Source: Arthrobacter sp. PGP41
GTDB taxonomy: Bacteria; Actinomycetota; Actinomycetes; Actinomycetales; Micrococcaceae
NCBI RefSeq assembly: GCF_002953935.1
Contig: NZ_CP026514.1
Span: forward strand, 2,294,001-2,358,000
Direction: 5' to 3'
DNA: 64,000 nucleotides
Shown here piece by piece: positions 1 to 10,898 of this stretch. The position numbers and the translations under genes were made by a program. The notes under the pieces were generated by a model. That model was not told where the DNA came from, ran no database searches, and saw only the letters and a list, made by a program, of their open reading frames with translations. Numbering within the stretch: the first letter of the stretch is position 1; each line of letters starts with the position of its first letter.

Positions 1-1
1 C

Positions 2-685
2 GAAATAGAAGCTGCGTTCCAGCTGATCTGCCAGGACGGCGCGGACCCCTTGCTCACCCTTATGGGCCATTCGACTGGAGGGCTGGTGGCGGCGCTGTGG
101 GCCAGCCGGCATCCCGGCAGGGTCTCCCGGCTTGTCCTGAACAGCCCGTGGCTGGAAATGCACGGCAGCTCACTGGTGCGGCGTGCGGCGTCCAGGATGG
201 TGGCACCTGTTGCGCGGTTCCGGCCCGAAGCCGTGCTCCGGCTTCCGGAGCGCGGGTTCTACTGGCGGACCATCAGCAGCTCGGCCGAAGGTGAGTGGAC
301 CCTGGATGACCGGTACCGTCCCCCGATGGCATTTCCCGTGCGGGCCGGCTGGCTCAATGCCGTGCTGTCCGGGCACTCCAAGGTGGCGCGGGGCCTCAAC
401 ATAAACGTTCCCATCCTTGTCCTGTTGTCCGGCGGCAGCGCCAACGGCCTCTTCTGGTCTGAGGAGATGCGGCGGACGGATGCCGTACTTGACGTCAACA
501 TCATTGCCGCGCGTGCCCTGACGCTTGGCCGCACGGTGACGGTGGAACGGATAGACGGCGCCCTTCATGACGTGTTCCTCTCCCCTGCTGCAGTGCGGGC
601 CGACGCCTACGCCCGGTTAGCACGCTGGCTCAGGGCATACGGGGACGATGACCCGGAGCCATCCGAGAGTTCGAAGAGCGGATGA
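2..685 (+). CDS. Alpha/beta hydrolase, 5' end outside the window
   Basis: The reading frame is open from the first bases of the window, so the N-terminus lies upstream; the TTG at 50 is probably internal. The visible part has the nucleophile elbow GHSTGG (Ser in the GxSxG context) and a late His in GALHDVFLSP, about 45 residues from the end, that fits the catalytic His of the alpha/beta hydrolase fold. The protein ends in a polar, acidic tail. No signal peptide can be judged. It converges on uppS with about 85 bp between the stops and no clear terminator hairpin. The family covers lipases, esterases and lysophospholipases; the substrate cannot be read from the sequence. Confidence 0.8.
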   Translation, partial: EIEAAFQLICQDGADPLLTLMGHSTGGLVAALWASRHPGRVSRLVLNSPWLEMHGSSLVRRAASRMVAPVARFRPEAVLRLPERGFYWRTISSSAEGEWTLDDRYRPPMAFPVRAGWLNAVLSGHSKVARGLNINVPILVLLSGGSANGLFWSEEMRRTDAVLDVNIIAARALTLGRTVTVERIDGALHDVFLSPAAVRADAYARLARWLRAYGDDDPEPSESSKSG

Positions 686-770
686 GCGAAGGACACACGG
701 GCTCAGGGGCTACCCCGCCTGAAGGCCGCCGCCTGCCGGACCCGGGTGCGCCGCCGGCCGGGCGTGGACC

Positions 771-1598
771 CTAGGAGCCCGCGGGTGTTGCGGCATCCAC
801 CGCCCCGCCGTACCGGCGGTCCCGCTGGGCGTACTCCTCCACTGCCGTCCACAGCGTCCGGCGGTCGACGTCGGGCCACAGCGTGTCCATGAAAACGAAC
901 TCGGCATAGGCCGACTGCCAAAGCATGAAATTGGACAGCCGCTGCTCGCCCGAACTGCGGAGGAACAGGTCAACGTCCGGCAGGTCCGGCTCGTCGAGGT
1001 ACTTCTGGATTGTCCGCTCGGTGATGGCACCAGGTTTCAACCTGCCTGCGGCAACCTCGGTGGCGATGGCCGAGACAGCGTCGGTAATTTCAGCCCGGCC
1101 GCCGTAATTAACACACATGGTCAACGTGCAGGTGGTGTTGCCTGCCGTGAACTCCTCGGCCTCTTCCAGCTCCCGGATGACCGAGCCCCACAGCCGCGGC
1201 CGGCGTCCGGACCAGCGGACGCGCACGCCCCATTCATCGAGCTGGTTTCTTTGCCGGCGCAGCACATCCTTGTTAAATCCCATCAGGAAGCGCACTTCCT
1301 CCGGAGACCGGCGCCAGTTTTCCGTGGAAAAGGCGTACACGCTGACATACTCGATGCCGAGTTCTATCGCCCCCGCCATGACGTCCAGCAGCGCCGGCTC
1401 CCCTGCCTTGTGCCCTTCTATCCGCGGCAGTCCGCGCTGGTTGGCCCAGCGCCCGTTCCCGTCCATCACGATCGCCACATGGCGTGGAATGAACTCTGCG
1501 GGGATGGAGGGCGCCACGGCTCCGGACGGATGCGGGTACGGGGCAACCACCGGGTGGGTGCGCTTTCTGGACGAGGGGTTCTTTTTGCCGAGGGCCAC
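771..1598 (-). CDS. uppS: Isoprenyl (polyprenyl diphosphate) synthase, UppS family
   Basis: A 275-residue cis-prenyltransferase that condenses isopentenyl diphosphate onto an allylic diphosphate to make the polyprenyl carrier for peptidoglycan and cell-wall glycans. The family signature IVMDGNGRW lies at residues 43-51, with the Mg-binding Asp at 46; FSTENWRR follows at 90-97, and the C-terminal [11 protein letters not shown] and QSAYAEFVF motifs bind the diphosphate of IPP. The first 35 residues are a basic, Pro-rich extension common in actinobacterial homologues. It starts 2 bp after recO, so the two are likely co-transcribed and coupled. Whether the product is C50 or C55 cannot be told from sequence. 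Confidence 0.95.
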   Translation of the reverse strand: MALGKKNPSSRKRTHPVVAPYPHPSGAVAPSIPAEFIPRHVAIVMDGNGRWANQRGLPRIEGHKAGEPALLDVMAGAIELGIEYVSVYAFSTENWRRSPEEVRFLMGFNKDVLRRQRNQLDEWGVRVRWSGRRPRLWGSVIRELEEAEEFTAGNTTCTLTMCVNYGGRAEITDAVSAIATEVAAGRLKPGAITERTIQKYLDEPDLPDVDLFLRSSGEQRLSNFMLWQSAYAEFVFMDTLWPDVDRRTLWTAVEEYAQRDRRYGGAVDAATPAGS

Positions 1599-1600
1599 TG

Positions 1601-2353
1601 TCAGCTTCGCTCCACATGTTTGAGGGACTTCAGGACTCGTTCAAGATGCCATTGCAGGTACGCCGCCACCAGGCCCGCGGCCTCTTTCCGGTGTGGCGGA
1701 AGGGAGCCGTCCGCCGTGGTCCAGTCGCCGGTCAGCAGTGCCGCCAGGAGGACCACGGTTTCCGGCGCCGGCGCCGGCGATCCTGGGGGCCTGCATCCGC
1801 TGCAGACCATACCTCCCAGTGGCGCCGAGAAAGCGTTATGGGGGCCGGGGACCCCGCAGCGGGCGCAGTCCGTAAAGCTTGGGGCCCAGCCGCCGGTGGC
1901 CAACGCCCGCAGCAGATAGGAGTCGAGGATCAGGCCGGCGGCGTGTTCATCCCTGCTCAGGGCGCCCAGCGCACCCACAAGCAGGTTGTACTGGGCAGTT
2001 CCTGCCTCCCCGTCGACGTCGGTCAGTTTCTCCGCCGTCTCGGTCATCGCCGCCGCCACCGTGTACCGGCCGTAATCGGCGGCAATGCTGCCGCCGTAAG
2101 CGCCCTTGGCCACCGCCTGGGTGACGATGTCCAGCGTCTTGCCGGAAACAAGCTGCAGGTCCGCCACCATAAAGGGCTCAAGGCGGGCTCCGAACCGGCT
2201 GCTGGTGCGCCGGACCCCCTTGGCAACAGCCCGCACCTGGCCGTGGTGCTTGGTCAGGAGGGTGATGATCCGGTCCGCCTCGCCCAGCTTATGGGTGCGC
2301 AGTACGACGGCGTCGTCCCGGTATGCGCGGGAGGCGAAAGAGTGTTGGGCCAC
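1601..2353 (-). CDS. recO: DNA repair protein RecO
   Basis: A 250-residue RecO. In the RecFOR pathway it anneals single strands and loads RecA on SSB-coated DNA. The N-terminal OB fold is visible in the stretch beginning [20 protein letters not shown], followed by a helical domain. Four cysteines at 163, 166, 184 and 187 (CARC and CSGC) form the zinc site seen in many RecO proteins. The gene starts with GTG and runs straight into uppS, as in many actinobacteria; leuA lies 101 bp upstream on the same strand. Confidence 0.95.
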   Translation of the reverse strand: MAQHSFASRAYRDDAVVLRTHKLGEADRIITLLTKHHGQVRAVAKGVRRTSSRFGARLEPFMVADLQLVSGKTLDIVTQAVAKGAYGGSIAADYGRYTVAAAMTETAEKLTDVDGEAGTAQYNLLVGALGALSRDEHAAGLILDSYLLRALATGGWAPSFTDCARCGVPGPHNAFSAPLGGMVCSGCRPPGSPAPAPETVVLLAALLTGDWTTADGSLPPHRKEAAGLVAAYLQWHLERVLKSLKHVERS

Positions 2354-2454
2354 GCCTTTATCTTCCCATCCTTTGCAGGCACCATTCCGCCGGCCGTCAC
2401 CGGGCGGGGCTCCGTTGTGCGGCCGGCGGCACCCGGCGGCACAACGGTGCGGTC

Positions 2455-4275
<1,821 letters not shown>

Positions 4276-4301
<26 letters not shown>

Positions 4302-4332
4302 GGCAGCTAAGAAGAAGGAGCTCTGCACGCAC
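4276..4332 (-). promoter_or_regulatory. leuA leader peptide, MRAELLLLSCRGEASDAI
   Basis: An 18-codon reading frame from GTG (4330-4332) to TAG (4276-4278), ending 81 bp upstream of leuA. Codons 5-8 are four consecutive leucines (CTC CTT CTT CTT), three of them a codon uncommon in high-GC genomes. A TACCCT hexamer (4339-4344) lies 6 bp upstream of the GTG, the arrangement of a leaderless actinobacterial transcript. Ribosome stalling at the Leu run when charged Leu-tRNA is scarce would change downstream RNA folding. Leader peptides ahead of leuA are known in Streptomyces and Corynebacterium. The reading frame and codon run are seen directly; the mechanism is inferred. Confidence 0.75.
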
Positions 4333-4446
4333 CTTTTGAGGGTAACACGCGTGCGTAAGATGAAAGGGCACTACCGTCCGTAAAGTCCACCATGCAGACG
4401 CCGCCGGGTTATCGACCGGGCGTGGCCCTTCATCAAAGGAGTTTCA

Positions 4447-6399
4447 GTGCCCATATCGGGGATCGACCTGTCCACCATCGACCACACCGTCCGGCCGCAG
4501 GATGACCTGTACCAGCACGTCAACGGTGCCTGGCTGAAGGCCGCGGAAATCCCTGACGACCGTCCGCTTGAAGGAGCCTTCACGGCGCTCCGGGACGGTT
4601 CAGAGATCGCTGTCCGGGAAATCATTGAAGAGGCAGCGGCCAAGGGTGAAGCCGCCAGCGGAATCGAGCGGAAGATCGGGGACCTCTACAACAGCTTCAT
4701 GGACGAGGCCGTTGTTGAAGCGAAGGGCATCGAACCTATCCGGCAGAGGTTGGCGGCCGTGTTCGCCACAACCTCCGTGGCTGAGCTCGTGTCCCTGGCA
4801 GGGCGGCTCTTCCGGGCCGATGTTGGCGGGCTCTTCTATATCTACCCGGCCCCTGACGCGGGCAACCCCGACCGGATTCTGCTGTACACCGGGCAGGGCG
4901 GACTCGGCCTCCCCGACGAGTCGTACTACCGGGAAGAAAAGTTCGCACCGATGGTTACGGCGTACACAGCCCATGTGAAGACCATGCTTGAGCTGGCCGG
5001 GGTTGCGGACGCCGGTGCCGCCGCCGGGCGGGTGGTGGAGCTGGAGACCAAGCTCGCGTCCCACCACTGGGACAATGTCACGCTGAGGGACCCGCAAAAG
5101 ACATACAACCTGAAGACCGCGGATGAAGCGTCCGCGCTGTTCCCGCTGCTCACCACATGGTTTGAAGCCGCCGGCATCGACGAGGCCAAACGCCAGGAAG
5201 TTGTGATGAGCACCCCGCCGTTCTTCGATGGCGCCGCGGCGCTCCTCGAGTCCGAGCCGCTGGCCCACTGGCAGGAATGGCTCGCCCTGCGGGTGGTAAG
5301 TGCCGCGGCCCCCTACCTTTCGTCGTCGTTCGTCGATGCCAATTTCGCCTTCTACGGAACCACGCTCAGCGGCACCCCGCGGAACAAGAACCGCTGGAAG
5401 CGCGGTGTCGCCGTCGTCGAAGCGGCGCTTGGCGAAGCTGTGGGACAGATCTACGTGGCCCGGCACTTCCCGGAGACCCACAAGGCCCGCATGCAGGCGC
5501 TCGTTGCCAACCTGATTGAGGCCTACCGGCAGAGCATCACGGCCGTGGGCTGGATGGGAGAGGCCACGAAGGCGGAAGCGCTGCGGAAACTGGAGGGGTT
5601 CCGGGCGAAAATAGGCTACCCGGAGGAATGGATTGATTACTCCGCCGTGGAGATCGACCCGGCTGACCTGCTGGGCAATGTGGAACGTGCACATAATGCC
5701 GACGTCGACCGGCACCTTGATGAGGTGGGCAAGCCGGTGGACCGCAACAAGTGGCTCATGACCCCGCAAACGGTCAACGCGTACTACCACCCGATGATGA
5801 ACGAAATAGTGTTTCCGGCAGCGATCCTGCAGCCCCCGTTCTTCACAGCCGATGCTGACGACGCGGTGAACTACGGCGGCATCGGGGCTGTCATCGGGCA
5901 CGAGATCGGCCATGGTTTTGATGACCAGGGTTCCCAGTTCGACGGCGGCGGGGCGCTGCGGAACTGGTGGACGGACGAGGACCGGCAGGCTTTCGAAAAG
6001 CTCACCGCCAAACTCGTGGCCCAATTCGATGCCCTGTCACCCTCCGCGGCGCCAGGACACAACGTCAACGGCCGGCTCACGCTTGGCGAAAACATTGGCG
6101 ACCTGGCAGGACTGGCGATCGCGTACAAGGCCTACCGGATCGGCCTTGACGGCAAGGAACCGGATGTCCTTGACGGCCTGACCGGGGACCAGCGCTTCTT
6201 CGCCTCGTGGGCCGCCGGCTGGCGGCAGGTCATTCGGCAGGAGGAGGCCATCCGCCGCCTCGCGACGGACCCGCACTCCCCCAACGAGTTCCGCACCAAT
6301 GCCATTGCCAGGAACCTCGACGCTTTCCACGAGTCATTCGAGGTTTCCGAACAGGACGGCATGTGGATGCCTCCCGCGGAACGCGTCAGTATCTGGTAA
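4447..6399 (+). CDS. M13 (neprilysin/PepO-type) zinc metallopeptidase
   Basis: A 650-residue endopeptidase of family M13. The zinc-binding helix VIGHEIGHGFDDQG places HExxH at residues 485-489, and ENIGDLAG supplies the third ligand Glu at 548 with the stabilising Asp at 552. The length matches full-length bacterial PepO-like enzymes. No signal peptide or N-terminal membrane anchor is present, so a cytoplasmic or non-classically exported enzyme cleaving oligopeptides is expected. The GTG at 4447 is preceded by AAAGGAG. The gene stands alone, divergent from leuA and convergent with the LCP gene, with a terminator hairpin immediately after the stop. Confidence 0.93.
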   Translation: MPISGIDLSTIDHTVRPQDDLYQHVNGAWLKAAEIPDDRPLEGAFTALRDGSEIAVREIIEEAAAKGEAASGIERKIGDLYNSFMDEAVVEAKGIEPIRQRLAAVFATTSVAELVSLAGRLFRADVGGLFYIYPAPDAGNPDRILLYTGQGGLGLPDESYYREEKFAPMVTAYTAHVKTMLELAGVADAGAAAGRVVELETKLASHHWDNVTLRDPQKTYNLKTADEASALFPLLTTWFEAAGIDEAKRQEVVMSTPPFFDGAAALLESEPLAHWQEWLALRVVSAAAPYLSSSFVDANFAFYGTTLSGTPRNKNRWKRGVAVVEAALGEAVGQIYVARHFPETHKARMQALVANLIEAYRQSITAVGWMGEATKAEALRKLEGFRAKIGYPEEWIDYSAVEIDPADLLGNVERAHNADVDRHLDEVGKPVDRNKWLMTPQTVNAYYHPMMNEIVFPAAILQPPFFTADADDAVNYGGIGAVIGHEIGHGFDDQGSQFDGGGALRNWWTDEDRQAFEKLTAKLVAQFDALSPSAAPGHNVNGRLTLGENIGDLAGLAIAYKAYRIGLDGKEPDVLDGLTGDQRFFASWAAGWRQVIRQEEAIRRLATDPHSPNEFRTNAIARNLDAFHESFEVSEQDGMWMPPAERVSIW

Positions 6400-6406
6400 T
6401 GGAGAG

Positions 6407-6446
6407 GGAACAGCGGGGCACGCCTTCCGGCGGGCCCCGCTGTTCC
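6407..6446. terminator. Bidirectional terminator between the M13 peptidase and LCP genes
   Basis: A perfect 13-bp inverted repeat, GGAACAGCGGGGC (6407-6419) and its complement (6434-6446), with a 14-nt loop, starts 8 bp after the peptidase stop codon and lies 40 bp from the end of the convergent LCP gene. It is followed by only a short T-run (TTGT), typical of high-GC terminators. Confidence 0.75.
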
Positions 6447-6486
6447 TTGTCAGTGACTGGTCCGCTGCACTGGCTGGTCGGGTCGG

Positions 6487-8058
6487 CTAGCGCTCGACGA
6501 TGAGCATCGGATTGGCCTGCTGGCAGGATGCATCCTTGGCCGTCTGATTTACGATGTCTTCGGGCAATACCGCAGCCCCGTAGGTGGTGCCGGAGGTGAA
6601 GTCGGTACCGAGGTACACCTGGACCCCTGCGATGTTCGGGGCAGGGATCATTTGTTCGGCGGGAATACCCAGCATTGCTGCAACGTCCGCTGCCACATCC
6701 GCGAAGTCCAGGCCGTAGTAGACCACTGACTGCGCCACCGCCGTCGCCTCGAACTGACCGGCCTGCGCGAATCCGCCGGAAACCAGGGCCTGCACTATTT
6801 CCTGGGCACGGCCCGGGACGCCGCTGCCGTTGGCCACCGTGACAGGCTGCAGGGCTTTGTCGTAGGGCGGGAGCGCAGGTGCGGTTTCCGTGGGGGCCGG
6901 GGACGGGGGTGCTGACGTCTCCGTTGGCGCGGGCGACGGAGCGGTTGGATCGGTAAGGTCGACGTCCTGCCGCATTGCGGAGAAGAGCTGGGAACCAGCA
7001 GGCTCGGCAATCTGGAGCCTGTTCGGATCCAGCACCGCGGGAGCGGTGGGCACAGCCACGAACGCCACCTTGCTGACATCGATGTCCTTGAGCCGGGACC
7101 CTATGGTGAGCAGGCTGGGCACCGAGGCCAGTCCTTCATCGACGGTCAGGTTCTGGGTTACCACGTCGGCGATCTTCAGCATCTTCCCGGGATCCGCGAG
7201 CGTACCATCGTCCTTGATCTTGCGGGTCAGGGACGACAGGAACCCTTGCTGGGCCTTGATCCGGCCGAGGTCGCCGCCGTCGGCAAAGGCATGCCGGGTG
7301 CGCAGGAACGCGAGGGCCATTTCACCCTGGACAGCCGAGGTGCCGGCCGGCAGCCGCAGGCGTGAGTCAGGATCGTATACGGCGTCGCTGATGCACACCT
7401 CCACGCCCCCAACCGCATTCGACAGTTCCTTCACCGCATTGAAGTCAGCCATCATGAAGTGGTCCACCTCGAGGCCAGTGAGCTTGTTGACCGTGTCCAC
7501 GGCGCAGCCAATGCCTGCTTCGGCCATGGCTTCATTGATCATCACACCGCTGCGGGCCGGATAGACCTTGTTGGTTTTCGGGTCCTTGCACTCCGGGATG
7601 TCAACCAGCAGGTCCCGCGGGAAGCTGATGACGCTGACGCGCTTGTTGTCCTCGGAGATGTCCATCAGCATCATGACATCCGACTTGCCGTATCCGTTGG
7701 AGTCATCGGCGGTGCCGTACTCGGAGTTCTTACCGTCACGGGTGTCCGAACCGAGAATGAGTATCTGCATTCGTCCGGTGGCATCGCTCACGGATTCGGT
7801 GCTGCCGCCGCCTGCATTCAAGGGCGCCTTGGAAATATTGCCCTGCAGGCGCAGGAACCAGAAACCGGCGAAGGCGAGTCCGCCCACAATAGCCACTGAC
7901 AGGAGGGCCGTGACCACCTTCAGCCAGACCGGCATCCCGCTTGTCGGCCCCAGATGGCGGGCTGCGCCGACGATACCATCGTCCGCATGGCGGGATACGG
8001 GTACAGTCCCGGCGGGACCGTCAAATCCATTGTCGCGTCTGTCGCGGCCTAGCCCCAC
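6487..8058 (-). CDS. LCP (LytR-CpsA-Psr) family cell-wall glycopolymer ligase with LytR_C domain
   Basis: A 523-residue membrane-anchored LCP protein. Such enzymes transfer polyprenyl-linked glycopolymers onto peptidoglycan on the outer face of the membrane. Order: basic cytoplasmic N-terminus (about 1-45), one membrane helix (LKVVTALLSVAIVGGLAFAG, about 46-65), the LCP domain with ILGSDTR, SFPRDLLVDIP and FLRTRHAFADGGDLGR (the conserved Arg/Asp set that binds the lipid pyrophosphate), a Pro/Thr/Glu-rich linker, then a C-terminal LytR_C domain beginning near VTVANGSG. The GTG at 8058 has AGGAAGG 8 nt upstream. The Pro-rich spacer probably crosses peptidoglycan. Confidence 0.92.
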   Translation of the reverse strand: MGLGRDRRDNGFDGPAGTVPVSRHADDGIVGAARHLGPTSGMPVWLKVVTALLSVAIVGGLAFAGFWFLRLQGNISKAPLNAGGGSTESVSDATGRMQILILGSDTRDGKNSEYGTADDSNGYGKSDVMMLMDISEDNKRVSVISFPRDLLVDIPECKDPKTNKVYPARSGVMINEAMAEAGIGCAVDTVNKLTGLEVDHFMMADFNAVKELSNAVGGVEVCISDAVYDPDSRLRLPAGTSAVQGEMALAFLRTRHAFADGGDLGRIKAQQGFLSSLTRKIKDDGTLADPGKMLKIADVVTQNLTVDEGLASVPSLLTIGSRLKDIDVSKVAFVAVPTAPAVLDPNRLQIAEPAGSQLFSAMRQDVDLTDPTAPSPAPTETSAPPSPAPTETAPALPPYDKALQPVTVANGSGVPGRAQEIVQALVSGGFAQAGQFEATAVAQSVVYYGLDFADVAADVAAMLGIPAEQMIPAPNIAGVQVYLGTDFTSGTTYGAAVLPEDIVNQTAKDASCQQANPMLIVER

Positions 8059-8153
8059 GTGGTGAACCTTCCTCTAAAAACCAAATCCGGTCCATTTTAG
8101 TGGCCAAGACTGGGAAAACGCCCGGCGGCCTCCGCCGGCGCAGCTGAAGCGGC

Positions 8154-9113
8154 TCAGAAGCCCAGCTTCACCAGCTGTTTCGGGTCCCGCTGCCAGTCCT
8201 TCGCCACCTTCACGTGAAGGTCGAGATAGACCCGCGTGCCCAGGAGCGCCTCGATGCCCTTGCGGGCATTAGTGCCCACTTCACGCAGCCGGCTGCCGCC
8301 CTTGCCGATGATGATCGCCTTCTGCGAGGGACGCTCAACGTACAGATTGACCCGCACGTCCAGCAACGGGCTGTCTTCGGGCCGGTCTTCGCGGGGCACG
8401 ATTTCCTCCACCACCACAGCGAGCGAGTGGGGCAGTTCATCACGGACACCTTCCAGCGCCGCCTCCCGGATCAGTTCCGCGACCATGACCGCCTCGGGCT
8501 CGTCCGTCAGTTCACCGTCAGGGTAAAGCGGGGGCGATGGCGGCATGTGGCTGATCAGGACGTCAGCCACGGTGCCCACCTGGAAGCCGTCGGTGGCAGA
8601 TACGGGAACCATGTCCTTCCAGCCATCCTCCCCCATCACTTCCCTGCCAAGGGCTGCGACAGCCAGGAGCTGTTCCGTCAGGGCCTGGCGGTCCACGAGG
8701 TCGGCTTTGGTAACGATGGCGATCACGGGCTTGCGGCCAACCGCGGCGAGCTGGGCGGCAATGAACTTGTCCCCGGGACCGATCTTTTCGTTGGCGGGCA
8801 GGCAGAACCCAATCGCATCAACTTCGGCGAGGGTGTCCGCCACGAGATCGTTGAGGCGCTTGCCAAGGAGCGTGCGGGGTCGGTGGAGTCCTGGCGTATC
8901 CACGAGGATGAGTTGGGCATCCTCGCGGTGAACGATGCCGCGGATGGTGTGGCGGGTAGTCTGCGGTTTGGCGGACGTAATGGCCACTTTCTTGCCCACC
9001 AGCGCGTTCGTCAACGTGGACTTGCCTGCGTTGGGCCGCCCCACCAGGATCGAAAATCCTGCGCGGAAACCGCCGAAATCGTCCTGGCCCTCGGCCTTAT
9101 TTTTCTTGCTCAC
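8154..9113 (-). CDS. era: GTPase Era
   Basis: A 319-residue Era, a GTPase that binds the 3' end of 16S rRNA during 30S maturation. G1 GRPNAGKS is at 25-32, G3 DTPG at 72-75 and G4 TKAD at 135-138; the C-terminal KH domain has IIIGKGGSRLREVG. I chose GTG at 9113 because AGGGAG sits just upstream and conserved sequence begins shortly after; the frame stays open to 9227 but that extension is unconserved and lies within corC. Era overlaps the 3' end of corC by 17 bp, so translation is likely coupled in a ybeY-corC-era run devoted to ribosome maturation. Confidence 0.95.
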   Translation of the reverse strand: MSKKNKAEGQDDFGGFRAGFSILVGRPNAGKSTLTNALVGKKVAITSAKPQTTRHTIRGIVHREDAQLILVDTPGLHRPRTLLGKRLNDLVADTLAEVDAIGFCLPANEKIGPGDKFIAAQLAAVGRKPVIAIVTKADLVDRQALTEQLLAVAALGREVMGEDGWKDMVPVSATDGFQVGTVADVLISHMPPSPPLYPDGELTDEPEAVMVAELIREAALEGVRDELPHSLAVVVEEIVPREDRPEDSPLLDVRVNLYVERPSQKAIIIGKGGSRLREVGTNARKGIEALLGTRVYLDLHVKVAKDWQRDPKQLVKLGF

Positions 9114-10428
9114 GTGAAACTCCCTGCTGGGTTGCTTCCGCCTCGTCGAAGAGATCTTCAAGGTCAGTGTCTTCTTTTGCCAACGGTGCCGCAATAATGT
9201 GGCTGACGCGGTTTCGGCGGCCTTCAAGCCGGTCGGCCCGCAGGGACACCCCGTGTACTTTCACGGAGCTCCCCACAATGGGAACGCGGCCCAGGGCCTT
9301 GGCGAGCAGGCCGCCGACGGTGTCCACTTCGTCATCGTCAAGCTCAATGCCGAAGAGCTCGCCAAGGTCGTCGATGCCCATGCGCGCGCTGACCCGGTAT
9401 GAACCGTCACCCAGCTCCACGGCCTCCGCGCTTTCGGTGTCGTACTCGTCCACGATTTCGCCCACGATTTCCTCGATAAGGTCCTCGAGGGTGACCAGGC
9501 CTGCCGTTCCGCCGTATTCGTCGATCACGATGGCCACGTGCGTGGACTCTTTCTGCAGCTCACGGAGCAGGTCGCTGACGGGTTTCGACTCCGGTACGTA
9601 CCGAACGTCGCGGGCGAGCGACTCCACCAGCGGCGGTTCCTCATTGGGCGCCAGCTCATGGATGACGGCGGCGACATCCTTTAGGTAGATGATGCCCAGG
9701 ATTTGGTCGGTACTGTCGCCGATGACCGGAATCCTGGAATAGCCGGAGCGAAGGAAAAGGGACATGGCCTGGCGCAGGCTCGACCCCGCCTCGATGGTGA
9801 GGATGTCGGTCCGGGGCACCATGACGGCGCGGACAAGGGTGTCACCGAAGTCGAAGACGGACTGGATCATCTCAGCCTCCGTGTCCTCGATCATGTCCGA
9901 TTCGCTGGCGCGCTCCACGAGCTCACGGAATTCCTGCTCGCTGAAGAACGCCTCGTCACCACCTGGGGCTCCGGGCGCCGCCGTGCTTCCAAGCCTCACC
10001 AGCCAGCCAGGGATGGGCCCCAGCACCCAGGTGAGGAAACGGATCATTGGAGCGGTGAAGCGGACAACAGCGGCTGCGTGGAGCCGGCCGAGCTGCCGCG
10101 GGGAGACACCAACAATGACGAAGCCCAGCAGCGCCATAATCCCGGTGGCCGCGACGCCCGCAAGCCATACGTTGCTGAGCAGGCTGTAGAGCAGGACGGA
10201 CACGGCGACGGCGGATGCCATTTCGAACCAGATGCGCCAGAACCGCAGGGCGCGGATGTGCGCCACCGGCTGGCCGAGGATGCGACGCAGGGCGGTGCCG
10301 CGGCTCTTGACCAGGGCTTCTTCGGCGTCATGGCGCGGGATGAAGTTGAACGCGGCCTCCGCCGCGGTCAGCACCGCCGCAACGGCCAGGAAAACCAGGG
10401 CCATTGCCGCGAGGAGCAGGGGCGTCAC
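9097..10428 (-). CDS. Hemolysin/CorC-family membrane protein (DUF21, CBS pair, CorC_HlyC)
   Basis: A 443-residue protein of the CNNM/CorC family, linked to Mg2+/Co2+ export or homeostasis. The N-terminal DUF21 domain (about 1-185) has several hydrophobic helices, starting LLLAAMALVFLAVAAVLTAA. Two CBS domains follow (MVPRTDILTIEAGSSLRQAM and HVAIVIDEYGGTAGLVTLED), then a CorC_HlyC domain (SYRVSARMGIDDLGELFGI). It overlaps ybeY by 4 bp and era by 17 bp, the usual actinobacterial arrangement. The old name hemolysin is historical; transport activity here is inferred from family. Confidence 0.9.
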   Translation of the reverse strand: MTPLLLAAMALVFLAVAAVLTAAEAAFNFIPRHDAEEALVKSRGTALRRILGQPVAHIRALRFWRIWFEMASAVAVSVLLYSLLSNVWLAGVAATGIMALLGFVIVGVSPRQLGRLHAAAVVRFTAPMIRFLTWVLGPIPGWLVRLGSTAAPGAPGGDEAFFSEQEFRELVERASESDMIEDTEAEMIQSVFDFGDTLVRAVMVPRTDILTIEAGSSLRQAMSLFLRSGYSRIPVIGDSTDQILGIIYLKDVAAVIHELAPNEEPPLVESLARDVRYVPESKPVSDLLRELQKESTHVAIVIDEYGGTAGLVTLEDLIEEIVGEIVDEYDTESAEAVELGDGSYRVSARMGIDDLGELFGIELDDDEVDTVGGLLAKALGRVPIVGSSVKVHGVSLRADRLEGRRNRVSHIIAAPLAKEDTDLEDLFDEAEATQQGVSREQEK

Positions 10429-10898
10429 TGGGTGGTCTCGGCAGGCGCTTCTTTGCCCGTGAAGCCGGACAGCAGCTCACGCTGGAGCCCGAACATCTCG
10501 GCTTTTTCCTCGGGTTCGGCGTGGTCGTATCCCAGCAGATGCAGGATGCCGTGGGTGGTCAGCAGCAACATCTCGTCCTGGAGGGGGTGGCCGGCGTTTT
10601 TGGCCTGCACCCGGGCCACCTGCGGGCAGATGGCAATGTCGCCCAGCATTCCCTGGGGCGTGGGCCGGCCGGGCGTACCCGGGGTCAGCTCGTCCATGGG
10701 CACGGACAAAACATCCGTGGAACCTGGCTCGTCCATCAGCTCAATGTGAAGCTTCTCCATAGCCGGCTCGTCCACCAGGAGGATGGACAGTTCAGCCTGC
10801 GGATGGATGTAGAGCTGTTCGAAGATATATCGGGACAACGCCACGAGTTCAGCTTCGTCCACCTGGACACCGGACTCGTTGTTGACCTCGATGCTCAT
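10425..10898 (-). CDS. ybeY: Endoribonuclease / rRNA maturation factor YbeY
   Basis: A 157-residue metal-dependent RNase involved in 16S rRNA 3'-end maturation and 70S quality control. The HGILHLLGYDHAEPEE stretch carries the H3xH5xH zinc motif that defines the UPF0054 family. The length is normal. It overlaps phoH by 4 bp upstream and corC by 4 bp downstream, indicating translational coupling across phoH-ybeY-corC-era, an association conserved widely in bacteria. Confidence 0.96.
   Translation of the reverse strand: MSIEVNNESGVQVDEAELVALSRYIFEQLYIHPQAELSILLVDEPAMEKLHIELMDEPGSTDVLSVPMDELTPGTPGRPTPQGMLGDIAICPQVARVQAKNAGHPLQDEMLLLTTHGILHLLGYDHAEPEEKAEMFGLQRELLSGFTGKEAPAETTQ

Noticed and set aside
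4600..6024. A 474-codon minus-strand frame inside the M13 peptidase gene
   Set aside because: The plus strand carries the complete HExxH and ENxxD motifs; the reverse frame has no homology that I recognise.
9114..9227. Longer N-terminus of Era
   Set aside because: The extension lies inside corC, is unconserved and lacks a ribosome-binding site, while GTG 9113 has a good one.
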